Shown: piece after piece, positions 1-6,175 of the stretch | Position numbering within the stretch: position 1 is the stretch's first letter | How the letters are laid out: each line of letters begins with the position of its first letter | From: a virus | Direction: 5' to 3' (one strand) | IMG/VR virus record: IMGVR_UViG_3300025096_000150 | Coordinates: 1 to 22,351 of that record | Length of the DNA stretch: 22,351 nucleotides | Position numbers and translations under genes: made by a program | The notes under the pieces: model-generated | The model's input: the letters and a program-made list of their open reading frames with translations, nothing else | What the model was told of the DNA's origin: nothing | Databases searched by the model: none

Positions 1-1
1 G

Positions 2-193
2 GTACAGTATGAGGAGTTCTTAGAGAATCCAATAGAAGTTTTTGTGGACTTTGAAGATATATCAGAGATAACCCTTGATAATATTGGTGATGATATGACA
101 ACAGACCAGAGAGAAAAAGCTCAAGAAGTTGTAGTCCCAGTTATTTTAACTAGAATAGTTAGCATGGCAGCATTTGTATTAAGGAAGTCATAA
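2..193 (+). CDS. 3' end of an unassigned late gene (partial)
   Basis: This is an open frame from the window edge to a TAA, giving 63 residues of a C-terminus. It is acidic (VFVDFEDISEITLDNIGDD) and ends in a short hydrophobic helix followed by RKS. The stop overlaps the next start (TAATG), as in the rest of the operon, so it is very likely a real gene truncated by the window. Nothing in the visible part identifies a family. Its place directly before the lysis genes suggests a late gene, but that is only context. Confidence 0.7.
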   Translation, partial: VQYEEFLENPIEVFVDFEDISEITLDNIGDDMTTDQREKAQEVVVPVILTRIVSMAAFVLRKS

Positions 194-411
194 TGTTTAA
201 AAAGATATGGGCGTGGCTCATTGAAATAATTAAAGAAACTTTGAATCTTAGTTGGACTTTAGTAGGTTTAGTTATTGCTACGCTTACTCTTACTGGTTCA
301 GCTCAACAGGTTACAGGTCTTGCGACTTTAATTACATTAGGTGTATGGTTATTAACTATAGGATTTAGAAAAGGTAAGAGTGAAGTTGGCAAAAAATCAG
401 CAAGTAGATAG
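193..411 (+). CDS. Small two-helix membrane protein, candidate holin
   Basis: This 72-residue protein has a short amphipathic N-terminus (MFKKIWAWLIEIIKE), two hydrophobic segments at about residues 19-36 and 41-57 separated by a tight turn (SAQQ), and a Lys/Arg-rich tail ending KKSASR. That is the usual plan of a small phage holin or antiholin. It starts inside the stop of the preceding gene (TAATG). A DUF5675 gene and a second, r1t-like holin candidate follow closely, so a lysis role fits well. No family signature was recognised, so holin versus antiholin or another membrane accessory is undecided. Confidence 0.6.
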   Translation: MFKKIWAWLIEIIKETLNLSWTLVGLVIATLTLTGSAQQVTGLATLITLGVWLLTIGFRKGKSEVGKKSASR

Positions 412-487
412 TAAGTGTGTATCATATAAAGCTGAGAATGGTTATACAAATGTGACCATTTGTCATTGTAGATACCCAAAAAGATAG
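386..487 (+). CDS. Possible 33-aa Cys-containing small protein (TTG start)
   Basis: This frame begins with TTG inside the end of the membrane-protein gene and runs through the 84-base gap to a TAG just before the DUF5675 ribosome-binding site. The predicted peptide starts MAKNQQVDSKCVSYKAEN and ends with a Cys-x-Cys pair (ICHCRYPKR). A purine-rich stretch (AAGGTAAGAG) lies upstream of the TTG. It explains a gap that is otherwise empty in a dense operon, but it is short, has a weak start codon, and could be chance. Confidence 0.35.
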   Translation: MAKNQQVDSKCVSYKAENGYTNVTICHCRYPKR

Positions 488-495
488 GAGCTAAT

Positions 496-999
496 ATGAA
501 ACTACAAGTTATAAGACACCAATTCGGTAAAGATGCAACCAATGGTTTGTTGTTTATTGATGGTGTTTTTGAATGCTATACACTAGAAGATGAGTATAGA
601 GATGTTAAAGTAAAACACGAAACCTGCATACCTGAAGGTACATACGAAATAAAATTAAGGAATGAAGGTGGATTTTCAAATAGATATTTAGGTAAATACG
701 GAGCAGAATTTCATAAAGGTATGCTTCATGTACAAAATATCCCTGGATTTGAGTGGATTTTGGTGCATCAAGGGAATACGGACGAGCATACGAGCGGTTG
801 TTTAATTTTAGGTGATACTCAACAGGATTTAGATGTCAATTTTAATGGATTTGTTGGTAGTTCTAAGGTTGCATATAAGAAAATGTACCCTAAAGTACGA
901 GATGCTTTATTAAATGGTGAGAAAGTTACCATAGAATATAGTAAAATAAACTTAAGCAAAAAACAAAAAGCTAAATTGAAGTGGAGGATATTAAGTTAA
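496..999 (+). CDS. DUF5675 family protein, probable lysis-module enzyme
   Basis: This 167-residue protein has the recognisable DUF5675 layout: an LEDEYRD segment (about 30-36), a C-I-P-E-G-T-Y motif (44-50), a GMLHVQN strand (75-81), and a core ILVHQGNTDEHTSGCLILGD at about 88-107 with H91, T99, G101 and C102. The family has no established activity that I can cite. The His plus (S/T)xGC arrangement resembles the catalytic motif of L,D-transpeptidase (YkuD) folds, which is my inference. It lies between two holin candidates, which supports a role on peptidoglycan at lysis. An AGGAG lies 7 bases before the ATG. The last 20 residues are Lys-rich. Confidence 0.75.
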   Translation: MKLQVIRHQFGKDATNGLLFIDGVFECYTLEDEYRDVKVKHETCIPEGTYEIKLRNEGGFSNRYLGKYGAEFHKGMLHVQNIPGFEWILVHQGNTDEHTSGCLILGDTQQDLDVNFNGFVGSSKVAYKKMYPKVRDALLNGEKVTIEYSKINLSKKQKAKLKWRILS

Positions 1000-1280
1000 T
1001 GTTAAAAAAAGCGAAGAGAGCAAGAACCTCTAAAGGTACATTCAAGAAGGATGTGGCGTGGACCCCTTGGAATGAAGCATGGAGTTATGAAATGAGTGAA
1101 GAACTCAAAGATATGATTGAAAGGTGCGTTTGGACATTCATAGAATGTTTTATTGGTGCCTTAACAGTTGCCCCATTAGTTGGTGTTGACGCTGAAGTAG
1201 TTCAGTTAGCAGCCCTCAGTGGTGGCGGTGCAGCATTGTCAGTAGTTAAGACATACGCTAAAAAACAAATTTCTAAATAA
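999..1280 (+). CDS. r1t-type phage holin
   Basis: The protein has 93 residues from the ATG at 999, which overlaps the previous stop (TAATG). An in-frame GTG at 981 is less likely because the GGAGG at 983-987 serves as the ribosome-binding site for 999. A charged N-terminus is followed by MIERCVWTFIECFIGALTVA and a second hydrophobic segment, VVQLAALSGGGAALSVV. The pattern of an 'ER..WTF.E' first helix, a Gly/Ala-rich second helix ending in SVVKT and a Lys-rich tail matches the phage r1t holin family (typical of Gram-positive hosts). It would form membrane lesions that release or activate the lytic enzyme. Having two holin-like genes around DUF5675 suggests a holin/antiholin pair. Confidence 0.7.
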   Translation: MLKKAKRARTSKGTFKKDVAWTPWNEAWSYEMSEELKDMIERCVWTFIECFIGALTVAPLVGVDAEVVQLAALSGGGAALSVVKTYAKKQISK

Positions 1281-1335
1281 CATATTTGTCACAGAAGTCC
1301 TGTAAACTGTTATTGAACAGGAAAAGGAGGGCTTC

Positions 1336-2520
1336 ATGTCACATAAAAAGAAACCAATACCTAACGAAATTGGTAACAACTTTTATAAATCAGGTTGGAA
1401 ACCAGGTATAGAAGTTAATGATTTAACAGGTATCGGTGAGATTACTCACGTTGGAACAGACCCAGATTTTAAGAGTAAGTATGACGAAATCTTACAAGAA
1501 TGGGGATTTGACCCTAAAAAATACGAAATAGAAGGTGCTGTAAAGGTATCATCATGGAATACACAGCTAAAAGGAGGACATGTTGAGACTTTTCATGCTT
1601 TTAAAGGCATTGTTAGGAAGAAAAAGCCTGGACATGACAAGTATTTTAAAGAATTATTAAAAAAAGCATCTAAAAAACCACCTTTACAAACAAAAATGTA
1701 TGGTGGAGACACAGCTTTCATGTTTTTTATGTCAGATTGGCAGGTTGGAAAGAGTGATTACGGTGTTGAAGCCATGTTGAATCGTTATGAAATAGCTTTA
1801 CAAGATGCAGTTGCACGTATTAAACAACTAAGAAAAATTGGTGTTGCAATAGATGAGGTACATTTAGTGGGAATGGGAGACCTCACAGAAAATTGTAGTA
1901 TGAATTACTTTGATAGCCAACCATTTAATGTTGAACTTTCTTTGATGGAACAATATGCACTAGCTAGAAATATGATATTTAATACTGTTGAAACTTTCTT
2001 ACCTTTAGTAGATAAAATTATTTTGACAGGGGTCCCAGGAAATCATGGTGAAATGACAAGAAGTGGTAAAGGGCAGGTTCTAACATCTCGCTTAGATAAC
2101 TCAGATACAATGCACCTAGAGATAATGAAAGAAATATTTAATGCTAATAAAGAAAGGTTTAAAAAAGTTAAAGTTGAAATACCTGAAGGCTTTCACTTTT
2201 CTACTACCGTTAAAGGCATTAGTTGTTCTTATACTCATGGTCATATGTCAGGTGGACCAGGCGGTAATCCTGAAAACAAGATAGAAAATTGGTGGAAGGG
2301 ACAAATGTATGGTTTCCTTCCTGCAGGAGATAGTAAAATTTTAGTGACTGCTCATTACCACCACTTCAGAGCCAAGCAACAAGGAGATAGGACTTGGTTT
2401 CAATGTGGAAGTTTAGATAAGAGTATAGATTTTACAGAGAGAACAGGTCTTTGGTCCCATCCAGGGGTGTTGACCTTTACTATTAATGCTAAAGGTTGGG
2501 ATAACTTAAAGATATTGTGA
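1336..2520 (+). CDS. Calcineurin-like metallophosphoesterase (phage exonuclease-like)
   Basis: This 394-residue protein carries the metallophosphoesterase motifs in order: SDWQVG at about 133-138 (motif I, with Gln where the usual D-x-H has His), GMGDLTE at 179-185, GVPGNHGE at 232-239, THGH at 300-303 and TAHYHH at 338-343. These bind two divalent metals. Phage members of this fold, common in actinophages, are often annotated as phosphatases or Mre11-like DNA exonucleases; the substrate here is unknown. Residues 1-120 are an extra N-terminal region rich in Lys. A strong ribosome-binding site (AAAGGAGGG) precedes the ATG. It is the last gene of the left rightward cluster and meets the leftward operon with almost no gap. 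Confidence 0.8.
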   Translation: MSHKKKPIPNEIGNNFYKSGWKPGIEVNDLTGIGEITHVGTDPDFKSKYDEILQEWGFDPKKYEIEGAVKVSSWNTQLKGGHVETFHAFKGIVRKKKPGHDKYFKELLKKASKKPPLQTKMYGGDTAFMFFMSDWQVGKSDYGVEAMLNRYEIALQDAVARIKQLRKIGVAIDEVHLVGMGDLTENCSMNYFDSQPFNVELSLMEQYALARNMIFNTVETFLPLVDKIILTGVPGNHGEMTRSGKGQVLTSRLDNSDTMHLEIMKEIFNANKERFKKVKVEIPEGFHFSTTVKGISCSYTHGHMSGGPGGNPENKIENWWKGQMYGFLPAGDSKILVTAHYHHFRAKQQGDRTWFQCGSLDKSIDFTERTGLWSHPGVLTFTINAKGWDNLKIL

Positions 2521-2521
2521 T

Positions 2522-2623
2522 TTAGATATTACCTGTTACGTGAATACATTTATGAGGTTCGTCTTCCAATAATTCTTGACAATCCTCACAATAATAACTT
2601 TGTCCAGGAACTGGGTGGCTCAA
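2522..2623 (-). CDS. 33-aa zinc-ribbon-like small protein
   Basis: This short frame starts with TTG overlapping the stop of the upstream gene by 4 bases and ends 1 base from the convergent metallophosphoesterase stop. An AGGA lies 6-7 bases before the TTG. The peptide contains YYCEDC (C12, C15) and HKCIH (H24, C26, H28), a plausible small zinc site, and fits the theme of tiny Cys-pair proteins in this operon. It fully accounts for the 99-base gap. The non-ATG start and short length keep confidence moderate. Confidence 0.5.
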   Translation of the reverse strand: MSHPVPGQSYYCEDCQELLEDEPHKCIHVTGNI

Positions 2624-2850
2624 TACATATCCTGACGTTCCTGATATTCTAATTGTTCCATGTATAAGTCATGGTCGCATCTAGCTTTTGGGTCATAAGG
2701 ACTCATACCATGTCGTCTTTCAAATACTTTATCATAGACTTTCCTAGTTAACCTATGGACAGTTTTTTTAAATGTTGTTTCTCTCGGATAGTCAAGTTTC
2801 TCTAATATATCTCCTAATCTATTCATAATAAATTTATAAATACTATCCAT
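2620..2850 (-). CDS. Hypothetical protein, 76 aa, charged
   Basis: Unrecognised. The N-terminus (MDSIYKFIMNRLGDILEKL) is a likely amphipathic helix, followed by a basic stretch (KKTVHRLTRKVYDKVFERR) and an acidic, Tyr/Gln-rich tail ending ERQDMY. The ATG overlaps the stop of the previous operon gene (TAATG), with GGAGG a few bases upstream, so translation is coupled. No domain or catalytic motif is visible. Confidence 0.7.
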   Translation of the reverse strand: MDSIYKFIMNRLGDILEKLDYPRETTFKKTVHRLTRKVYDKVFERRHGMSPYDPKARCDHDLYMEQLEYQERQDMY

Positions 2851-3158
2851 TATTCTTCCTCCTCATTTTTCATAAGTCCTTTTAGTCTTTCAACTTCCTC
2901 TTCAGGCAGACCTTTAAACATTTCTTCTAGTTCTTTTTGTGTTGGCTTTCCATCTCTTTTTTGCATCTCAACAGCCATTAAATTAACATTGTAATCTTTT
3001 ATAAATTTATCTATTAATGCCTGAAGTTTAGAAACATTAGGTTGCTGTCCTGTTATTAAACTTCCACAAGACTCTGATACTTCCATTGCCCACTCTTTCA
3101 TAACTTGTGGATGTTGGAATAAGTTAGGTTTATTTTTTATTTTCTTTTTCTTAGCCAT
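2850..3158 (-). CDS. Hypothetical protein, 102 aa, Lys-rich N-terminus
   Basis: Unrecognised. It begins with a basic tail (MAKKKKIKNKPN), has a helical middle, and ends in a strongly acidic stretch (LPEEEVERLKGLMKNEEEE). The stop of the upstream gene directly abuts its ATG, and GGAG lies about 10 bases upstream. The charge asymmetry (basic start, acidic end) suggests a small nucleic-acid- or protein-binding factor, but nothing in the sequence proves that. It is part of the coupled run 4632 to 2522. Confidence 0.7.
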   Translation of the reverse strand: MAKKKKIKNKPNLFQHPQVMKEWAMEVSESCGSLITGQQPNVSKLQALIDKFIKDYNVNLMAVEMQKRDGKPTQKELEEMFKGLPEEEVERLKGLMKNEEEE

Positions 3159-3455
3159 TTAAAAAGCTCCTTTCTTCATAAGCTCCTTTTGTTCAGCAGT
3201 TCTAATAACTGCGTAACAAGTTTTTATTTTGTAGATAGTCCAATTTTCCTCTGTAACTTCTTTATATTGTTTTATACAGAAGTCATTGCCATCCATATCT
3301 GTTGCCCATTCTTTAGGATTATCATTTTTTAAACTACAGAAATGTTTCCTCCTTGGTTTACTTTTTTCAGTAAAATCATGGTCAGGATAGCGTTTCTGTA
3401 GTTTGTTAATAAGTTTATCTAATCCGTGTGATATAAGTTCTAAATCATTTGCCAT
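3159..3455 (-). CDS. Hypothetical protein, 98 aa
   Basis: Unrecognised. It has a helical N-terminus (MANDLELISHGLDKLINKLQ), a basic patch at about 33-37 (KPRRK), and three cysteines (HFCSL, DFCIK, KTCYA) spread so that they could bind a metal or form nothing at all. The ATG overlaps the stop of the annealing-protein candidate (TAATG), so the two are probably co-translated. It may therefore act with it, but this is context only. Confidence 0.7.
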   Translation of the reverse strand: MANDLELISHGLDKLINKLQKRYPDHDFTEKSKPRRKHFCSLKNDNPKEWATDMDGNDFCIKQYKEVTEENWTIYKIKTCYAVIRTAEQKELMKKGAF

Positions 3456-4381
3456 TAGCTAACCTTATCATTCCAATTAGTAATAATTTCACTAGCTTGT
3501 GTCCCTGTTAGGTTTCCATCTCCATAGATTGCTTTAAGTTCTTTAACACTATCTGCGTCAAGTTTATCTTGTGCTTTTCTCATAATGTCATTAACCCATT
3601 TCATTTGACCTTCACTAGCAGGATTTTCTCCTCCATAATTGCTCATATCTCCACCTCCTTCTTCAATCTCTTCTGTTTCAAATACTTCATTTACATTATT
3701 AATATTACCTGTTGTTCCTTGATACATCTGCTCAAATTCATCAAGAAATTGAGTCATCATATCACTAGACCATTTCTCTACATCTTCCATGAATCCATCT
3801 TCATCAACAAGTCTTGAGTAAACAGTTGCCTGAATTTCCTTGCGTTGCTTTTCATCACTACAAACTTCTTGCATAACATGATTCATTTGCTCTGCATTTT
3901 TCTTATCTTTCCCTGTAGGTGTCTTAGGCTCTGATACCATTTCATCAGCTACCTTTTCCATCTTTGCTTTTTCTTCTTCAGTAGGTTGATTCTCTTTTTT
4001 ACGCATATCAACTTTTTCTACTTTGATATTATCGTCTTTAAATTTTTGAGTCTTAGTCATTTCCTGTATAGATGGGCGTTTTTTACCACTACCTTGATAC
4101 ATCCAATTAGCTAAAGCTCTACCGATAGCAGAAGTTTCACAATTTTCAACCCATGAAGTATTATTTACATAAGCATTACCTTGTCCTTTAGTTTCTTCTG
4201 CTATGCCAGTTGATACTGGGTTTACATCATTAATATCTTTATAAACTAAAGCTCTGATAACAATTACTTTTGCGTCCTCTGAAGTGTAGGTTGGTTCTGT
4301 TTCAATTCTTCCGTTTGGATTATCTTTCCAAAACTTAACTAACCTATCCTCTACATTTTCGTACTCATCTTGCCAAGCCAT
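3455..4381 (-). CDS. Candidate single-strand annealing/recombination protein
   Basis: This 308-residue protein has an N-terminal domain (1-100) with the string IVIRALVYKD (about 40-49), an STGIAEETKGQ turn, and WVENCETSAIGRALANW (77-93). The 'NxETSAIGRAL' helix is typical of phage ERF/RecT-like ssDNA-annealing proteins and of related proteins in actinophages. A low-complexity charged linker (about 105-250) follows, then a C-terminal helical module (ASEGQMKWVNDIM...) of the kind often appended to phage recombination proteins. It would coat or anneal single-stranded DNA during phage recombination or replication. The assignment rests on motif resemblance only. It starts with ATG in a TAATG overlap behind GGAGG. 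Confidence 0.55.
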   Translation of the reverse strand: MAWQDEYENVEDRLVKFWKDNPNGRIETEPTYTSEDAKVIVIRALVYKDINDVNPVSTGIAEETKGQGNAYVNNTSWVENCETSAIGRALANWMYQGSGKKRPSIQEMTKTQKFKDDNIKVEKVDMRKKENQPTEEEKAKMEKVADEMVSEPKTPTGKDKKNAEQMNHVMQEVCSDEKQRKEIQATVYSRLVDEDGFMEDVEKWSSDMMTQFLDEFEQMYQGTTGNINNVNEVFETEEIEEGGGDMSNYGGENPASEGQMKWVNDIMRKAQDKLDADSVKELKAIYGDGNLTGTQASEIITNWNDKVS

Positions 4382-4632
4382 TACTTATCCTCCTTTGACA
4401 ATATCCTATAAACTCTTTGTCTTGTTATATTAAAAACTTTTGCAACTGCTGACACAGACCAACCAATGTCTATTAGAAATTCCATAAGTTTTTTCCTTTC
4501 ACTTGTAACTTGTATTCTTTCTTTTTTATTATCTACAATTTCTTTGTTTATAAAATCACAAGTTAATTTAATTATTGAATCAGATGAGTTTTCATTTAAT
4601 TCTTTACCATATATTTTTACTTCTTTAACCAC
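4381..4632 (-). CDS. Small helix-turn-helix DNA-binding protein
   Basis: This is an 83-residue protein. The C-terminal residues 58-78 read GWSVSAVAKVFNITRQRVYRI, a clear helix-turn-helix resembling Sin/MerR/Hin-like resolvase HTHs (V..AKVFNITRQRVYR). The N-terminal half has no recognised domain. It is the first gene after the 4633-4854 structured gap. Start: an in-frame GTG at 4632 is the only candidate after an in-frame stop; the AGGAGG at 4636-4641 lies only 3 bases from it, unusually close. It is probably a regulator of this operon or an accessory to the annealing protein that follows. Confidence 0.65.
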   Translation of the reverse strand: MVKEVKIYGKELNENSSDSIIKLTCDFINKEIVDNKKERIQVTSERKKLMEFLIDIGWSVSAVAKVFNITRQRVYRILSKEDK

Positions 4633-4854
4633 ATTCCTCCTTTAAAAAAATCAGTTATTCTAAAACTTATATCTTTATAAGTTCATTATCCTCTCTTAAC
4701 ACTTGCGTTGAGAAGTGTTTTTGAGGATAGTCTTTCAACCTTGACACAATTTTCAAGGTTTCTGCGTATGACTCACAGAAAAATTGTTTCTGCGTTCCAT
4801 CTATGCTCGTTGTTATTATTGTGAACATCTATTTACTATGTTAATAGCTATTTT
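4633..4854 (-). promoter_or_regulatory. Structured leader with stacked hairpins and a loop-loop match
   Basis: There is no gene in this 222-base gap between two operon genes, but inverted repeats fill it. AACTTATA/TATAAGTT at about 4664-4683 is separated by 4 bases. A compound stem pairs TATCCTC (4687-4693) with GAGGATA (4723-4729) and AACACTT (4698-4704) with AAGTGTT (4713-4719) around an 8-base loop. AACCTTGA (4737-4744) pairs with TCAAGGTT (4753-4760). CAGAAA (4776-4781) can pair either with TTTCTG at 4759-4764 or with TTTCTG at 4787-4792. The loop of the third hairpin (CAATT) complements the loop of the last one (AATTG). A weak promoter-like pair (TTTACA, 17 bases, TAACAT) lies at 4838-4866 on this strand. 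It looks like a regulatory 5' leader for the HTH gene. Confidence 0.55.
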
Positions 4855-5142
4855 CTATTTTGTAAACAGTTTCAACTCTTCTTTTGGTGTTGCAAGTAAC
4901 CTATATTTGCTGTCTTTTCCTCCACCAAGAGTTTCTATTATCCAATTATCTTGTCTTAAATTAAACAGAATACCACCATGCCTTGTCATTCTTAGCTTAA
5001 ATGTAAGTTCATAGTTTGCTAATGGTCTATCATCTCTAAAAGTTACTAATGCCCACTCGTATAAATCTCTTTGAGTTTTAATTGTGTCTTTAGGAACTTC
5101 AATACCTCTAAAATAATCAACACATTCTCTACTAATAGCCAT
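4855..5142 (-). CDS. Probable winged helix-turn-helix protein, 95 aa
   Basis: Residues 22-85 (TQRDLYEWAL, NYELTFKLRM, ILFNLRQDNWIIETL, SKYRLLATP) follow the pattern of a small winged-helix domain: helix, recognition helix, an 'LR..NW.I' turn, then a Gly-rich wing and a YRL strand. Proteins of this type occur in many phages as DNA-binding regulators. The exact target is unknown. Its ATG overlaps the upstream stop (TAATG). It ends at the structured gap 4633-4854. Confidence 0.55.
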   Translation of the reverse strand: MAISRECVDYFRGIEVPKDTIKTQRDLYEWALVTFRDDRPLANYELTFKLRMTRHGGILFNLRQDNWIIETLGGGKDSKYRLLATPKEELKLFTK

Positions 5143-5285
5143 TACTCTTCCTTTTTAATTAGTGTTATTGTGTCGTATCTTTCATCAATAGATAAGTTCT
5201 CATTTATATAATCACTTTGATAATCATACAAATTTCCATAGCCGTCTTGTAATGTAATTTTATGAACATAATATTCTTTAGCCAT
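5142..5285 (-). CDS. Hypothetical protein, 47 aa (KEYYV family A)
   Basis: This short gene has start/stop overlaps on both sides (ATG at 5285 within TAATG, stop at 5142 overlapping the next ATG) and GGAAGAG upstream. The protein begins MAKEYYVHKITLQDG and is rich in Tyr, Asp and Ile. The KEYYV start, and the 16 bases that encode it, recur in the 54-aa gene at 5682-5846, suggesting a duplicated N-terminus. Function unknown. Confidence 0.65.
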   Translation of the reverse strand: MAKEYYVHKITLQDGYGNLYDYQSDYINENLSIDERYDTITLIKKEE

Positions 5286-5530
5286 TACTCTTCCTCTCCA
5301 AACATTTCAATAAAACATCTTGGGTGTGTTCCTGTCATTATTTGTTCTCTATAATCTTTATGAATATAAGGGAACAAGTCTTGAACTAGTGGTCTAAGAT
5401 GTCTTGAAGTATATTTCCATATTTTATAATCTTGTTTTCTAACTCTGACATATCCATGTGTTCCACAATGAATACACATAGGGGTAAATAACATTATCCA
5501 CTCATCAGCTTTTGGTTTTCCTAAACTCAT
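5285..5530 (-). CDS. Small Cys-containing phage protein, conserved family
   Basis: This is an 81-residue protein with CIHC at 19-22, a W-K-Y segment, a P-Y-I-H-K-D-Y-R-E-Q motif near 54-63 and MTGTHPRCFIEMFG near the C-terminus. The pattern of a Cys pair, a W-x-x-G/R-x-x-x-Q helix, an 'FP.....REQ..TG..P.CF..MFG' tail is one I associate with small proteins repeatedly seen in actinophages and aquatic phages, probably zinc-binding. The function is not known. It starts with an ATG that overlaps the previous stop (ATGA). Confidence 0.65.
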   Translation of the reverse strand: MSLGKPKADEWIMLFTPMCIHCGTHGYVRVRKQDYKIWKYTSRHLRPLVQDLFPYIHKDYREQIMTGTHPRCFIEMFGEEE

Positions 5531-5685
5531 TTACTGCTCTTGGATTGTGCTATTTGAATATCAATAAGTCTTTTTTGTATGACTAATGTATTACAAGCAC
5601 CACAACATCTACCTTTAGCTAGTGGCTCTGCGTTGTGATTATCTAATGAAGAAAGTATCTTTCCACATATACAACATTTACTCAT
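5527..5685 (-). CDS. 52-aa zinc-ribbon-like protein
   Basis: The protein has two Cys pairs, C4/C7 (MSKCCICGK) and C28/C31 (GRCCGACN), spaced like a small treble-clef or zinc ribbon, with a basic helical tail (QKRLIDIQIAQSKSSK). The ATG overlaps the upstream stop (ATGA) and the TGA overlaps the downstream ATG, so it sits firmly in the coupled operon. It may bind nucleic acid or a host protein. No specific function can be assigned. Confidence 0.65.
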   Translation of the reverse strand: MSKCCICGKILSSLDNHNAEPLAKGRCCGACNTLVIQKRLIDIQIAQSKSSK

Positions 5686-5846
5686 TTTACTATTACCTCA
5701 ACTTCTCTGTCTATGACTTTTGTATTTGGTTTATCAACTGTATCTCGTTCATATTCCATATCTTGAATAGCTTGTTCTTTACTATTAGCTTTAACTGTAT
5801 ATCGTTTAGTTGTAGTTTCAAAAACATAATATTCTTTAACTGTCAT
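5682..5846 (-). CDS. Hypothetical protein, 54 aa (KEYYV family B)
   Basis: The protein starts MTVKEYYVFETTTKRYTVKA and continues with SKEQAIQDME, a beta-beta-alpha pattern resembling the small DpnD/PcfM-like fold ('yxVxAxSxexAi'). That resemblance is weak and does not give a function. The start and its coding bases match the 47-aa gene at 5142-5285. GGAG lies upstream of the ATG, and the TGA overlaps the start of the next gene. Confidence 0.6.
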   Translation of the reverse strand: MTVKEYYVFETTTKRYTVKANSKEQAIQDMEYERDTVDKPNTKVIDREVEVIVK

Positions 5847-5858
5847 TATTTATTCTCC

Positions 5859-6038
5859 TCATCTAGTACTAGTTTCTTCCAACTTAAATTCAGTAGGATT
5901 TTTATAATGGATTAGTTTATACTCTCCCATAATTTCTCCCTCTTGAATTGTAGAAATTATCCTATCAAATGCTATTGTATCTAAAGGACTTGATACTAAT
6001 AAAGTTATCTTTTCTACTTTCATATCTCTTTCAATCAT
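5859..6038 (-). CDS. Hypothetical protein, 59 aa
   Basis: Unrecognised. It begins MIERDMKVEKITLLVSSPLD; a second ATG at residue 6 is possible. The protein is predicted to be mostly beta then alpha, with a charged C-terminus (KLEETSTR). GAGGAAGA lies 4-10 bases before the first ATG, which favours it. It overlaps the upstream gene by 8 bases and ends 12 bases before the next start. Confidence 0.6.
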   Translation of the reverse strand: MIERDMKVEKITLLVSSPLDTIAFDRIISTIQEGEIMGEYKLIHYKNPTEFKLEETSTR

Positions 6039-6156
6039 TCTTCCTCTTTTCTTTTTTTAATCCTATCCATACAGCTACATCAGTAGTTTGATGTAACAAC
6101 CAACCTATAACAAAAGTAGTCAATGCTATGCTTAATGTTTGTAATTCAGCACTCAT
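6031..6156 (-). CDS. 41-aa single-pass membrane peptide
   Basis: This frame encodes a short N-terminus (MSAELQ), one hydrophobic segment (about residues 7-34, LSIALTTFVIGWLL and on to VAVWIGL) and a basic tail (KKEKRKND), so N-out/C-in insertion is likely by the positive-inside rule. GAGAGG lies about 9 bases before the ATG. Small early membrane peptides in phages can affect the host envelope or superinfection, but no such role is shown here. Confidence 0.55.
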   Translation of the reverse strand: MSAELQTLSIALTTFVIGWLLHQTTDVAVWIGLKKEKRKND

Positions 6157-6175
6157 TATTTATTCCTCTCTTTCT

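Larger units (their letters stand above)
5265..5838 (-). repeat. 16-bp direct repeat at the start of two small genes
   Basis: The same 16 bases (AACATAATATTCTTTA on the plus strand) occur at 5265-5280 and 5823-5838, encoding KEYYV at the start of the 47-aa and 54-aa proteins. The bounds given here run from the first to the second copy. It is best explained by shared ancestry of the two gene starts or by constraint at the translation start. Confidence 0.5.

Noticed and set aside
981-998. GTG at 981 as the start of the r1t-type holin
   Set aside because: It lies in the ribosome-binding site (GGAGG 983-987) of the in-frame ATG at 999, which overlaps the previous stop in the way usual for this operon.
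3569-3817. Plus-strand frame opposite the annealing-protein gene
   Set aside because: Phe/Ser/Ile-rich composition typical of an antisense shadow of an AT-rich gene, with no ribosome-binding site.
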